A stretch of DNA of 64,000 nucleotides from NCBI GenBank assembly GCA_021018815.1, contig JAITYX010000052.1, positions 3,524,501 through 3,588,500 on the forward strand, given 5' to 3'. Below the pieces are notes generated by a model. It was not told the DNA's origin. It made no database searches and saw only the letters and a list, made by a program, of their open reading frames with translations. Positions 24,397 to 36,010 of the stretch are shown piece by piece; position 1 is the first letter of the stretch, and the number at the start of each line of letters is the position of its first letter. The translations under genes and the position numbers were made by a program. This stretch comes from Talinum fruticosum (Eukaryota; Streptophyta; Magnoliopsida; Caryophyllales; Talinaceae).

Positions 24397-25848
24397 TGTT
24401 AAACCTCGTTTTTATCGGTTTTTAAGGCATTATTTAACCCAATTCCGTGATGATTTCAATGATATTTATTTAGTTTTGGGTTAGATTTTGCTCATTTTCT
24501 CTTTATCGTCACCTAAGCTCGTAAATCTCTTTACTACAGGTTTTGGGCTTAAATTTGAGATATTCGAGGTAAATTTGATGAAAAGCGATGAAAAGAAGAG
24601 TCCTGGCCGAAGAGGAGGCAAGAAAGAAGCCTAAAACACATCAAGAGAAGTTGCACGACCTATCGTGCGAAGTTGCACAGCCGTGCGGATCATCGAGCGA
24701 AGGGCCCGAAGTCAAGCAAGGCCGCACGACCCCCGTGCGCATCTTGCACGTCCGTGCGAGAAGTTACGGAAGTTGAAGTCGTGCACGGTACCCGTGCCAA
24801 AGTTGCACGGCCCGTGCAAGAGAGGCGAAAGTTCGGGCATTTCGCACGGCCTACCGTGCGAGTAACCCGTGCGAAAATTCTACACGGCCGTGCGACACTC
24901 GTTTCGGCGGCTTTATAAGCGTTTTTGTTTAGTTTTATTTTTTTGCAGTTCTTTTCTCCATCAAATTTTAGGGTTTCTAGGGTAGTTTCCAGCCGTCAAA
25001 ACCCTTTAGATTGAAAATTAATATTTTGAATTTTTGAAGATTAATTTGAATTCAAGTATTCGAATTTCTATTCGGTAATTCTTAATTCTCTCTCTTTATG
25101 TTTTCTCTTTGCGATTTCTCTATAGTCTTCATGTTTATATTCATTGAATCTTGTCAATTGTTTAGTATCATATTTAGGAGCTAATTTCTCCACTTAGGTT
25201 GGGATTAATCCCTATTATGCCTTGATAATCATGAATTGAGTACCAATTGAATTGCTCTATGCTTGTTAGGATAGAATTCACTTCGTTCATCACTTTTTCA
25301 TTGATTGCCTCGAAAGAGGACTCATATGTTTTTATTAAGGTTTTGTAAACATCGAAAGATGAAAACTTACCTAGAATGACTTTGTGAACGATTAGAACTT
25401 TGATATGAAAATAATTAAGGTTTTAATCGGGCGTTGTGAGATGCATTCATTGTGATTATGCTCTTTATTATTCCCATGAAAATAGGTGATTAGATTGTGC
25501 AAGATTAGTCTTTGACATTCAAAAGTAGGCGAAGATAGGTTTAATTTGGTGTCTCCCCTTCTAAACTGCTAGCATAGGCAAATCTCAAGCGGTATTCGAT
25601 ATTGTTTTCATACATAGTAGTGTGATTAATCCCAATCTAAGGCTTGTTTTTCATTGATCTCTCTTAGTTATTTTGTTAGTAGTTGAATCCAAAAACCAAA
25701 TCACCTGTCGAACCGAGTATTTACCTAGATTAGAGTTTTTAGATGGATTTAGTATTTGAAAGCGAGTTCCTTGTGGACACGACCCGTACTTACCGGTTTC
25801 TATCTACAGCTACACCGTGCACTTGCGATATTATTATTTCTTCGAACA
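24397..25848. mobile_element. solo LTR of an LTR retrotransposon
   Basis: The 1452-base segment begins TGTTAAACCTCG and ends TTCGAACA. It is flanked on both sides by the identical 5-base duplication CGTAA (24392-24396 and 25849-25853), which defines a single LTR left by recombination. No internal domain or second LTR is present. The 3' part has the form seen in plant Ty3/gypsy LTRs (tccttgtggacacgacccgt and accgtgcacttgcg near the end), so a gypsy origin is likely but inferred. A cluster of GCACGG/CCGTGC palindromes lies at 24650-24895. Confidence 0.85.
24650..24895. repeat. cluster of GCACG...CGTGC imperfect palindromes inside the LTR
   Basis: At least eight short inverted pairs occur in about 245 bases, for example gcacgacctatcgtgc, gcacagccgtgc, gcacgacccccgtgc, gcacgtccgtgc, gcacggtacccgtgc, gcacggcccgtgc, gcacggcctaccgtgc and cacggccgtg. 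The local GC content is far above the surrounding AT-rich DNA. Confidence 0.85.
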
Positions 25849-26960
25849 CGTAACCTCATCAGGTTAGGAATTGTCTTCATCCTCCATGTTTCTTATCCGT
25901 CTTCACAAAAGTAGCTCTCTTGGGCATTTTAACAAACAAGTGTCTGGGCATTTCCATTTTCTCATTTTCCACTCAATCATGGCGAATTTCCTTACAATCC
26001 CTGCTCTATTTTCCATCAATTGTGTTTATGCTACGCTAGGAAGAGATTCGGATACGGAGAAGGAGCTCCTCCTAGCTTCGCAATGAATAAGCGAATGAAG
26101 AGCGAGATAGATAAGGACCCGAGAAACTTTATGCTTTCCCGCTCTTTTTAACCGATTATTGGTTGTCACAACTAACTCGTAACTTTTTTTGGGCCGGATC
26201 AAAAGAGCCTGACGGGCCAATACTTTTTATGGGGAGGGGAGGGGGAGTTAAAGGTGGTTGACCAAATCAAAGTCCTTTGACCTTACCTCAATTTCCAAAC
26301 TTAGGATTTTTTCATTTCTATTATCCAAATCTATTTTGCTATCATGCCCCTTGTATGTTCACAAATGTAAAGTTGATTCTCTATGCTTGTCAAAATATAA
26401 ATTATGAGAGCATTATAGTTTGCTTTATTCGCAAGGGGTTTTGGTTTTGTCATTCTTCTGTATCGATTTATTATTAGACTAGACTAAAAGATTCATAAGT
26501 TATTTAATTGTAGTTGGCTTCTTAAGGTGATCACTTTTCTCTCATTAGATTATTTGTGGGTTTATATATGTTTCGAATGTAAAATGGTCAAGATTTATAC
26601 ACATAGGATAGGATCAAATAAAATTCATTTCATTTGAATTTAGGTTGTGGATTCTTGTCTAAGAAAGATAACATGATTAATTCAAGATAATTTATAGGAA
26701 GCAGTGTCTTTATATGTCTTCATTAGGGGTTTTTACGTTTCAGTTCAGTTGACATTGATTTTTTAACCATTTAATCGAATTTAATGGTTCGTGAAAATGT
26801 GAATCGAATTATAACCGTATAAACCGATTAACCAATTATCGGTTAAGGTTAAAGTCATCTATTAACCGGAACCGACAAGAAAAAAACTAACAAGTGATTT
26901 TCGAAAATGAATAAAATAAAATTTTAGTAAACACTAAATAATAAATATAGCCCAATTTTC
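25849..26960. other. intergenic with R2 copy 2 and a hAT-like fragment
   Basis: No gene was recognised. 26345-26525 is the second copy of dispersed repeat R2 (first at 18133-18310). From about 26724 the sequence begins taggggtttttacg and continues with aaccgat/atcggtt motifs like those inside the hAT element at 12395-12881, so a truncated relative is likely. A right terminus was not found. Confidence 0.4.
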
Positions 26961-28200
26961 AAGGTGACTTTTTTTTTTTGAACAAGCTAACTTGGTCTTT
27001 GTAATGTCTTCATAATGATTTTGGACATAGCGGGTTGCTTTGCCTTAAAGCTAAGTGATATATATTTTTTCTTTTTTATTTTGACTTTAGAATATAATAA
27101 TTTGAATTTAGCGTGTTTGGAAATCAATAATCCAAACCTAAGAAATTATTATAATCCGTACTTTTGATGTAACTATTTCTAATATTACATTATCGAGTTT
27201 AACTTGTCGGATAAACGAGTGATTGGTGGCGAAATAACACATGTAATATTTTGAAATTTTTTTAAAGGAAGATTAGAAGACTACACAATCTGATCTTGTT
27301 CCCTCCACATCCGTCATAATTCTCCTCTCTCTCTCTCTCAACTTTTATCGGTTTTTTCACCGCTTCACTTCCTCTCCTCTTTCCAATTCAAATGTGATTT
27401 TTTCCTTGCGCTAAAAATTTGCCCAAAAGATCTTGAACAGTGAAGAAAATGTCGGGCTTTCTAAAGGGTTTGTTCTTAAGGATTTGTTGAATGTTTTTGT
27501 GGGCCTTCTCGAGCTTGCCGACGTCGGAGAGAGCAAAGAGAAATGGGTGTTTGATGCCTTTAACGGTGTTGGAGATTACAGGTTGGGCTTGCGGTAAATT
27601 GAAGCAATCGAAAGAGGGATTTTAAATTGCAGTAGTTTTTGATTGAGGTTGAGAGAGGTTTGTGATCTGGGTTTGAAGTTGGAGAGTAGAGGAAGAAGAC
27701 AATGAGGAGGATGAAGGAGAGAGAGATAGCAGTAATAACAAGGAGTTGGAGGTTAGCAGCTTTTAGGATTAGTCTTTCTTCCGGGCGTTCACCGTGAAAA
27801 AGATTAATTACACAGAGAGAAAGAGAGAGGTGAGGAGTGGGTGCTGAGGCGGTGTACTCGCTTTATTTTTTTGAAAAATATATTACATGTGTTACCCATC
27901 GTTGCTACATCATCCCTCCACCGAGTCAAAATTCTAGAGTAAGATATTAAAAATAATAACATTAAAAGTATAATTCATTGGAAACAATTTCTTAAGTTTG
28001 AATTATTAATTTTTTAACACGTCAAAGTTCAGATTGTTCGATTCTAAAAGTCCTTTATGATAATTAAGCTTTTTTAAAAATGACCAAAACCAAAAAATAC
28101 GAGTCTATAGAAGGCTCAAAATAACAACCATATGAAAGTAATTTGTTACAAGAAGGCAACTAAACACCTTATTTCATCTTAGAAAAGACAACTTTTTATG
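26960..28200. mobile_element. probable Mutator-like element carrying a gene fragment (Pack-MULE type)
   Basis: Long imperfect inverted arms flank a GC-richer core. Left-arm blocks tttagaatataataatttga (27087), cgtgttt...aataatccaaac, taagaaatt, acttttgatg and aacacatgtaatat (27236-27249) reappear inverted and in order at 27870-28060. Weaker similarity extends outward to about 26960 and 28200. Arms of 200 bases or more with a foreign gene fragment between them are typical of MULEs. Exact ends and the expected 9-base target duplication were not established, so the boundaries are approximate. Confidence 0.55.
27391..27800 (-). pseudogene. captured 5' fragment of a FkbM-type methyltransferase-like membrane protein gene
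   Basis: Minus-strand reading gives a membrane anchor (LLVITAISLSFILLIVFFL) and then, after a frame change and a stop, FDCFNLPQAQPVISNTVKGI, HPFLFALSDVGKLEKAHKNI and LKNKPFRKPDIFFTVQDLLG. The order anchor, FDC, PQAxPV, P-FL-xSLSD, HKN and KPFRKPD-x-x-x-T-x-Q matches my recollection of the N-terminal region of plant FkbM-family methyltransferases. The methyltransferase core is absent, no start codon is in place and a TAA interrupts the frame. It sits inside the inverted-arm element, so it is captured cargo. Confidence 0.45.
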
Positions 28201-28645
28201 ATAGAACACCTAGCATTCTTTTTTTTTTTTTTTTTTTCAGTACGTGTAGACCTTGGAAGAATAATAATCAACCAAAGCATGAGAAGATTGAAACCCGTGT
28301 GTTTATATTGTTGTCCTTTTTATGATTTTAATATTAATTTTTGAGATTTTAATTGTACCCTCATTTTCATTGAAAAAAATTAATACCCACACTATTCCAT
28401 AATTATTTATCAAATATTCTAAAGAGTTGAGTATTATAAAACAAAAAGAAAGTCATTTAGGAAGTTAAAAAAGGGTTTCACAAAGAAAGTATTACTTTTT
28501 TAGAATAATAGATAAATTTTATTAATTAAATATCATACGATATTTATAATAAAAATTAAATTTAAACAAATTAATAGTTAAAATAAAAAATAAATTTTTT
28601 GATTGAAAGAACTAATTGATATTTTTGAAACACTCCTCTTCCATT

Positions 28646-30051
28646 CACTACTACAAAAACGCTATATAGCGACGGAAACTAGCGACGGAATCGAGTCAGT
28701 CGCTAATTAGCGACTGAAACAGACGACGGAATCGACATGTGTCCGATAAAAGCTGGATTAGCGACGGAATTAAATTCCGTCGCTATTTTAGTCATTAGCA
28801 ACGGACCTAACGACGGAAATGGAAAAAATAGCGACGGATTTTCGAAAAAAAAACTTAAAATTTTTTTTTTTATAATTAGCGACGGAATCGATCCGTCGCT
28901 GATTCCGTTGCTATATATATTTTTTTAAATTTTTTACCTTAGCGACGGAATCGAGTCCAGTCGCTAAATGTAATTTTTAATTTTTTTAATTAGCTACGGA
29001 ATTTTCCGTCGCTAATTCAAAATTTTTAAAATTTTCAATTTGCCGCCTACTTGTAATTTGAAAAATATAAAAATTTTGAAATTTGAATTAGTGACGGAAT
29101 TTCCAAATTTTCAAATTTAAATTTTCCGCCTATTTCATTTTTCAAATTTAAAAAATTTTCAAATTTTTAGTTAGCGACGGACGGTTCCGTCGCCGATTCC
29201 ATCGCTAAGTTAAAATTTGAAAAATTTTACGTTGGCGGGCTATTAAATTTTCAAATGTGTTGGAAATTTAAAATTTTTAATTAGCGACGGAATTTTCCGT
29301 CGCTAATTAAATTTTTAGTAGCGACGGATTAAATCCGTCGCTATTTTCGATATAAAATACGAACTTTAACGACACTCGGCAAACATAAGGACAAATAGAA
29401 GTGGGAGTGTGAGAGAGCGAGGAGAGGCGAATCGATTGTTCGCCACCGCCGCCCACCTCCGCCACCGCCGTTCGCCGCCCGCCTCCTCCACCGCCACCGG
29501 CGTACACGTCACCAACTAACCACCTTTAACCTCTTGTAGGTATGCTTTCTCGATCCTCCCTTATTGTTAGTTGTATTTATAATTTACTTTATTTACTATA
29601 AAATTTCACATTTTAGAGGATTTGATATAACTTATTTTGGTAGGCATGGTTGGAATGAGGTAGAAGATGAAGATAATGAGAAAGAGAAAGAAGAAGAGGA
29701 AAAGGAAGATGAAGAACATAACTTGTGTTTGTATAATTTACTTTGTTTACTCTTGTTTTTATTTTCAATTAGTTTTTATGGATGTTTGAAGTTGGATTAT
29801 TTATGATTTTTGTGTTTGTATATGATTTTTGTATTTGAATTAAAGTTGAATTTGATGTTGTTATGTTACCGGATTATTTTCGATTTGTATTTAATTGTAG
29901 ATTTTTGTATTAACCAATCAAAACTATACAAAATTGTAATTTTTTAAAAAAATTCGCTAAAAATCAGCGACGGAAAATTTCCGTCGCTAATTCCGTAATT
30001 CCGTCGCTAAATAACATTTTTCCGTCGCTATATGACGATTTTCTAGTAGTG
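28646..30051. mobile_element. non-autonomous CACTA (En/Spm) element
   Basis: The 1406-base element begins CACTACTACAAAAACG and ends with the inverse TCTAGTAGTG. It has the 3-base duplication ATT on both sides (28643-28645 and 30052-30054). Both sub-terminal regions are packed with tagcgacgga and its complement tccgtcgcta, the arrayed motifs expected to bind the element's own transposase in CACTA elements. No transposase gene is present. A Glu/Lys-rich reading frame at about 29640-29720 and a CCGCC-rich stretch at 29440-29500 are interior cargo of unknown origin. Confidence 0.92.
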
Positions 30052-30054
30052 ATT

Positions 30055-32466
30055 CAATCATTATTTCATCATGCGAGTCTCTAAAAAGGAGATTTATAAA
30101 TATTGTATAACCTTCTTCTTGATTAGATTTATTTGTTGTAATAGTCCGAATTTGAAAAATTGATGCTCGTTGTAGACTCATTTAATAATCAATCAACAAC
30201 TCAACTACATATAAGCATAATACTATGAAAAGAACTGATAGAATCACTTTAAAAACGAGAGAAAATATTACTCATTAAAAGAGCGCACGAGAGAGACTCT
30301 CGCAAATGAAGAGAGAATAATTATTGTAGAGAAAATATTAGATAAAATATAAATAAAAGAGAGATTTAGGCTTATCATTGAAAAAAATCAGTGGCAGCCC
30401 CTAAAAAAGGAGATAGAATTTTTCAGAGAGAAGGAGAGAGGAGGAGGAGGAGGAAACTAGAGTCTTCACTCAAATAAGTATTACTTATTTGAGGGCCCTT
30501 AATTGGTTCAATAATTCTAAATGAAATGAAGTGGAAGTAGAACCATAAAATATACTGATATTTTATAATCCGTTATAAGTTATAATATACCACTTTTGAC
30601 TTCTATTATCAATTATAACCATTTTTGGCTTCTATTATCAATTGCTTGACTATGATATGGTATAAATTTATCTAAATTAATGAAAAAATTCATACGATAC
30701 TTCAGCTGGTAAATTAATAGAATATGACAATGAGTGATCTTATTATCGACATTTTGATACTATTGGTCGTGCTCTTATGAGAAGAGACATCTAATCTTCT
30801 TTTTATCCATTCCTGTTGTCAAAAAAGAGAGCCATAAGGTTAGAACCAAAACCTTGACAAATGCGATATGCTGAGATCAGTAGGGGAATTAGGGAGATGA
30901 ATATGCATGCACCAGCATGCATATAATTGGCTAAAATCTCTCCCCAAAATGGATGTGACGATAAAAGAGTCCAAAATAATAAATGCACAAATAATTGAAA
31001 AGAAATCCCCGAAAAAATAAAAAAAGAACAAGAGGATAATAGTAACGCATAAGAGAGGGGGCGACGCGATTTGAGTGCATGACATACAGAGAAAAGAAGA
31101 AGTTATAATTTTACACGACTTTTATCCCTTAAATTCTGCTGAAATTAGGGAGGTTTTGTATAGGAAGTGACTTAATTACCCATTTACATTTATAAATATT
31201 TAAAAATAATATGCTTGTGTTTTTCATATGGTATATAGGCTTTTTATTCTTTTACTTGATCTCAAATCTTTTTGAAAAATTTGAATTTTGAACATTTTTA
31301 CAGCAGAAAATTTATTCAATAAATCTTGAACTTAGAAAATTTATGAGGATTTTAACTTAAGAGAGAGAGAGAGGGTGAAGAGGACATGGATGGGCAAATG
31401 CATGTGATGGAGAATTTTGGAGGAGAGAAATGCTTTGCTTAAATGGTGGAGGATTAAATGCCATAAAGCTTGGTTGTGTGATAAAATTTAAATATAAAAG
31501 GGGTGGCCCTTCCTCCCTTCCCAACCCACAAACTCTGCCCATGCCCCGCTTCAGGACCCATCATGCCATCTTTGTGTACTTCATTCATTTCCACAAGTTA
31601 ATGTGCTTTTTTTTTTTTTTTTTTATAATTTGAGTGTAAGGGAGTTTCAAAAAGCCATACAAATAGAAACGATTAGAATGTGATTTTCATTCTTTGTTGT
31701 AATAGAATGTGAATTCCATTCTTTGTTGTAATATTATGTAATTTTATCGTTTTAATTAATTTACACTTATTTTAACATAAAATTTTATGATAAAATAAAT
31801 TACTTAAAGTTAACTGCATAGGAAAGATGACAATAAAATTTTTATCCAAAACACACACACACACTAAATAAGACCTTGGTATTTGTAAGTCCGAACCTTA
31901 GTCTTTTTAACTTGATATTGTATCTTTGTAGTAACAACCTTTGCCTTCACCACTATGTTAAAAAAATCTCTTTTTTTTTAAATAATTGATAGTACTCTAG
32001 ATTACTTATTGTTTTTTTATATCAAAAATTACTTATTGTTTATTATGTGCAAAGATATAACATCCAATTCTAAATGTTTGCTACCACTCCATTCCACTAA
32101 AGATTTTAAAGTAAAATCCACAATCCAAGATGAAGGCAAATCATCAAGATTCAACGAAGCAAAGTACTAAACCTACTAAACACAAAGAGGAACTTTTTCG
32201 ATAAATAACAAGAGAATTAACACAAAAGCATATAGATATTTTTATTTGTCAAATAAATTTAGTTTTAAACATGAGTTACAGAACATGGTAATGCAAGTTT
32301 CAGGAGCCCATAAATTATTGAAGGGCAACAAAATAATGTTTGCTAAGGGAAATATCATGCACTCCCCTTTTCAATAAGTTTAGTACAATCAACAACAAGC
32401 ATTTTCCCACCTTAAATTCTCTGGTTAAAGTCTCATAGTTAAGTTGCGCAGTGTTCACAAGCAATC
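30055..32466. other. gene-poor intergenic region
   Basis: No gene was recognised. The DNA is AT-rich with short GA tracts (30436-30455, 31361-31372), a T-run near 31603-31623 and an AC microsatellite at 31852-31864. It forms the 3' flank of the GAMYB-like gene on the other strand. Confidence 0.4.
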
Positions 32467-35400
32467 TTAGCAGATTCCAGGCAAGTTGCCCCAACCATAG
32501 CAGCCAGAGTTTCGATTATCATCATCATCATCATCATCATCGTTGTCATGATCATAATCTGTAGGACTCACAGAAGGTAAAGGTGAGAGGTGGAACAGAT
32601 GGTCGAGTCCATTGTAGTTATCATCAGTGCTGACAACTGAGGACTGCCCATGTGAACTTTCCTGATAGCCATCCTCGCACCAGTTGGGAACTTGAACAAG
32701 TGAAGGGATCAGCTCAAGAATGTTAGATAGATCTTCGTTTGTGGAGTTCATTTGCTGCACTTCTGATTCTTCTTTCTTAACTATTCCTGCAATATTGCCA
32801 TAGGGACACAAAATTAGTCTCACTCTTAGATCCAATAGGATATAATGATATACTGTCATATAGGGAAATCAATAACAAAATTATGGTTTATGTAATTGTC
32901 TCCTACTCTTTCTCAACGAGTCACTTTATTTTTGGGTCATTTCGAAATTATCATCCTAAATGTCCCCTGCCATTATTGCAAACAACTTCACTGTACCTAT
33001 TGCTATAGATTCCTCAAACTCCAATTGAGAAGTTAACTAGAACAGAATCACGGAAAGGAGTATATTAGGACTACAATAACGACGTATAAAGTGATAACCT
33101 CCCCACCCTTCTCAATTTCCAATTCCCTGTGCAGATGCACTGATCATTGCCGAGGAAGAGTAAATGAGACTAGAAATCTGAAAATGCACAAGAGATGTTT
33201 CAAGCTATGCTTTACTGGTAATGGACATTTTCACAGCTTATTTTCGATAAAAGAAATGTTTAAATCATATTTTCTTGGGAATCCTGAAGAAAATACTATG
33301 AGCAGTACATAATATGGTTTGCCTATTTTAAAATCAGCAAGGTTGTGTCTCATTGAGCAGGAATAAGGTAAGGCAACTACAATATTGATCATCATAATTC
33401 TACTTGACTTCTAAACACTATCATTATATCCTAAGTTATCTTAAGATTCCAAACTAATGCGAATCTTCCTTTATTTCTATAGATATTAACATATGTTTCT
33501 TAGATTGGTTGTGTCTAATTATGATAATTACAAGCTGTATCCATACTACCTATTCAATTGCATAAATATCCAGAATGGAAGATAAACTCTAGTGGCAAAT
33601 GCCAAAATGGCCAGACCACCGTTCCACTTTCCTTTGAAGTTTGAACTGAATAATGTCTTCGAAAAGCCAAGATCGCTGCACTCAAATGCTAATAATTACG
33701 ACAGTGACTAGTACTGAGAATTGAGATCATAAAAGGGAAAAGCAGAGCTAGGGTGCCAAAGAAGGATATAGCAGAATGGTGGGAAACTGTGTTGCACCCA
33801 GACAATTCTAGTTTTGAGGTCATTAGCAAGAACACCAGCATACATGAGAGCAACTGAGAAATGAGATTAAAATCAGTACTTTTTACAGCAACAAATTTTG
33901 CATTGAATTCCAAGATCAGAAACCAAAATACAGGGTAGGTAAAGCAGAGCAGGGAAATGAATGCCCTTCAATAACTCAATGATTGGTACCCAGATGCCCA
34001 ACGACAATGAGTTGCAACAAAGAAGAAAGTAAATGCGACTCAAACACAGTACATTTGATCAATCAAAGCACAAAAGCCTACAATAAAGAAGTGGATTCCA
34101 TTCCACATCTGGTAAGAAGGAGCATGGTGCATAGTTACCATAACAACTATACTCTCTCCATCTCAAATTGACCCTTCTAAATGTCTAATATCATTGTATG
34201 CATCTATTCCACCATTGAACTAAGCCCTATTACTAGCTGTTATTGTTACCTCTTCCTAATAATACTTTAGAAAAATCAACTACAATAATCAAACCTAATG
34301 ATATTTCAGAAAAATCGACTGCAACAATCATGACGAAACCGAGAGCTACATTTTGATTGACTATCCTTGTCAGCTGTAGACTATGCTGTAGCAATTCAAT
34401 TTTACTTTCAATCAACCAATTATATAGTATCAAATGTCAGAGGAAGAATTCAATGACAGGCGTTATGTTATGGAGTAAATCAATTCAAACCCAGCAAAAC
34501 TGACCAGTGGAAGAATTCTCCGAGCTTGAAATGTCCCACTGGAAACCACACTCCAGTCTTTGCCTCTTCAGACCACCACCTCCAATCTTCTCTTGAGCTT
34601 CTTGCAGAAGATCATCCAATAACCCACTGTTGGTTCTAACCAGATTACTTGCATCAATTTTCACCTCATATTCCAAGTCATCATCAGTAACCTTTTGGCA
34701 ATGTTGGTTTGAAGGGAGCTCATAACTCAGGCCATCGAAACCCGATGACCCACAACGATGCAAACTAAGACCCGGATCCCCAGCATCGATCTGGGTCGGA
34801 CCCAAATCGAAACTAAACCCAGCCGGGTCGGTCAGGAACGGACCCAATTGAGAAGGGGCGGAAACAGTTCGACCCAGAAAGGGGCTGAGGCGTTTGATGG
34901 GGTGAGAGGGGAGAAGTGGGGGAGGGTGGTGGAGGGCAAAGATAGATGAGGAGAGAGAAACTGGGTCAAAAAGAGGGAGAGTGGTGGTGGAGTTGTTGGG
35001 AGGGGTTTTGTGAAGAGGTAAATGAAACGGTGGTAGATGTGGAGGTGGCGGCTGCTGTGGGGATTGGATTTCATTTGGGTAAAGAGGGAGGCCTTGCCGG
35101 AGTCTTCTCTTCACCCTGGTGTTCCAGTAGTTCTTTATTTCATTGTCTGTACGACCCGGTAGCTGCAAATACACAATTGAGGAGTGAGAATTTGGGATGC
35201 CCTTGATGATCAAGTACAAAGGCCCAAAAGGAGATAGAAGAAAATGAAAACTATGTGAATTGATTAGAGTAAAACCCAGAAAAAAAAAAAAAACAGCACG
35301 GAATTTGGCGCCAAAAGCAAATGCATGTCCAGAAACTTTAATCAGAACATACTCTCAAAATTAGACCCAAAAAAGAAGAAAAAAAACCCAGAAAAAATTT

Positions 35401-35610
35401 CTACTGAGCATCACGATTGAAGATTGCATGTTGCATAAAACAGAGATGTAGTTTTCCCCAATTTAATCAATAAAAAAATCCACTAATAAAAGTTTAGAAT
35501 GCCAAAAATGGTGAAAAGAAAAAAAAAAAGTAAAATCAGCACAGCCTAGATTGAAATGGAGTTAGCTGGTGCCAAATTCAAACCACCAACAAAAACAGAG
35601 TAAAAGCAAA

Positions 35611-35641
<31 letters not shown>

Positions 35642-36010
35642 CACACACGAATCGCTGCTTCAACAACAATTAACCATACACCATTTTTCAATCCGATTCC
35701 AGAGAGAGAGAGAAAGAGAGTATACATGGGCAGAAATGCGAGCCCACTTGTTACCGAGCTTAGAGTGAAGCTCAATGATGAGACGTTCTTCTTCAGGAGA
35801 GAAGGCGCCCTTCTTCAAGTTGGGTCGCAAGTGATTAGCCCATCGGAGTCGGCAACTCTTGCCGCAGCGCTGAAGTCCGGTGTTTCTCTGAACGGCGTTC
35901 CAGTTTCCCTCGCCGTGTTTCTTCACGTAATCAATCAGCACCGCATCTTCCCCCGCCGACCACGGCCCCTTCTTCAACACTCCTCCATCTCCGCCGCCGT
36001 TGCCTGTCAT
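32467..36010 (-). CDS. R2R3-MYB transcription factor, GAMYB-like (subgroup 18), miR159 target
   Basis: This is a nuclear DNA-binding factor of the GAMYB group, which acts in gibberellin-linked anther, pollen-tube and seed programmes. Minus-strand exons are 36010-35726, 35162-34505 and 32786-32467, joining in frame to 420 residues. R2 (about 12-62) has [20 protein letters not shown] and [16 protein letters not shown]3 follows with [40 protein letters not shown]. The intron between H and LPGRTDN is the conserved R3 intron. The GAMYB-typical GLPLYP follows R3. The last exon contains [15 protein letters not shown] and GQSSVV, conserved in this group, and an Asp run. A miR159-complementary site encodes YELPSNQ. 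Pro/His- and Ser-rich stretches at 110-190 probably form the activation region. It resembles the MYB101/97/120 branch more than MYB33, which is an inference. Confidence 0.93.
34703..34723 (-). promoter_or_regulatory. miR159-complementary site in the GAMYB-like mRNA
   Basis: The plus strand here reads gttggtttgaagggagctca-t, matching miR159 (TTTGGATTGAAGGGAGCTCTA form) at 17 of 21 positions, with the central TTGAAGGGAGCTC block intact. In the mRNA it encodes the conserved YELPSNQ peptide, the known position of this site in GAMYB genes. The transcript is therefore predicted to be cleaved by miR159. Confidence 0.88.
35605..35649. repeat. A-run followed by AC microsatellite in MYB intron 1
   Basis: A run of about 19 A bases is followed by about 11 AC units within the first intron of the MYB gene, close to the exon 1 donor. 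It has no obvious role. Confidence 0.9.

Noticed and set aside
29307..29507. Gly-rich minus-strand reading frame
   Set aside because: It lies within the core of the CACTA element and comes from a CCGCC-rich low-complexity stretch; there is no gene structure around it.
34485..34504. Read-through end of MYB exon 2 (CWV then stop)
   Set aside because: A GTCAG donor at 34504 joins in phase to the last exon encoding the conserved GAMYB C-terminus. The read-through could be an intron-retention form but is not the main product.
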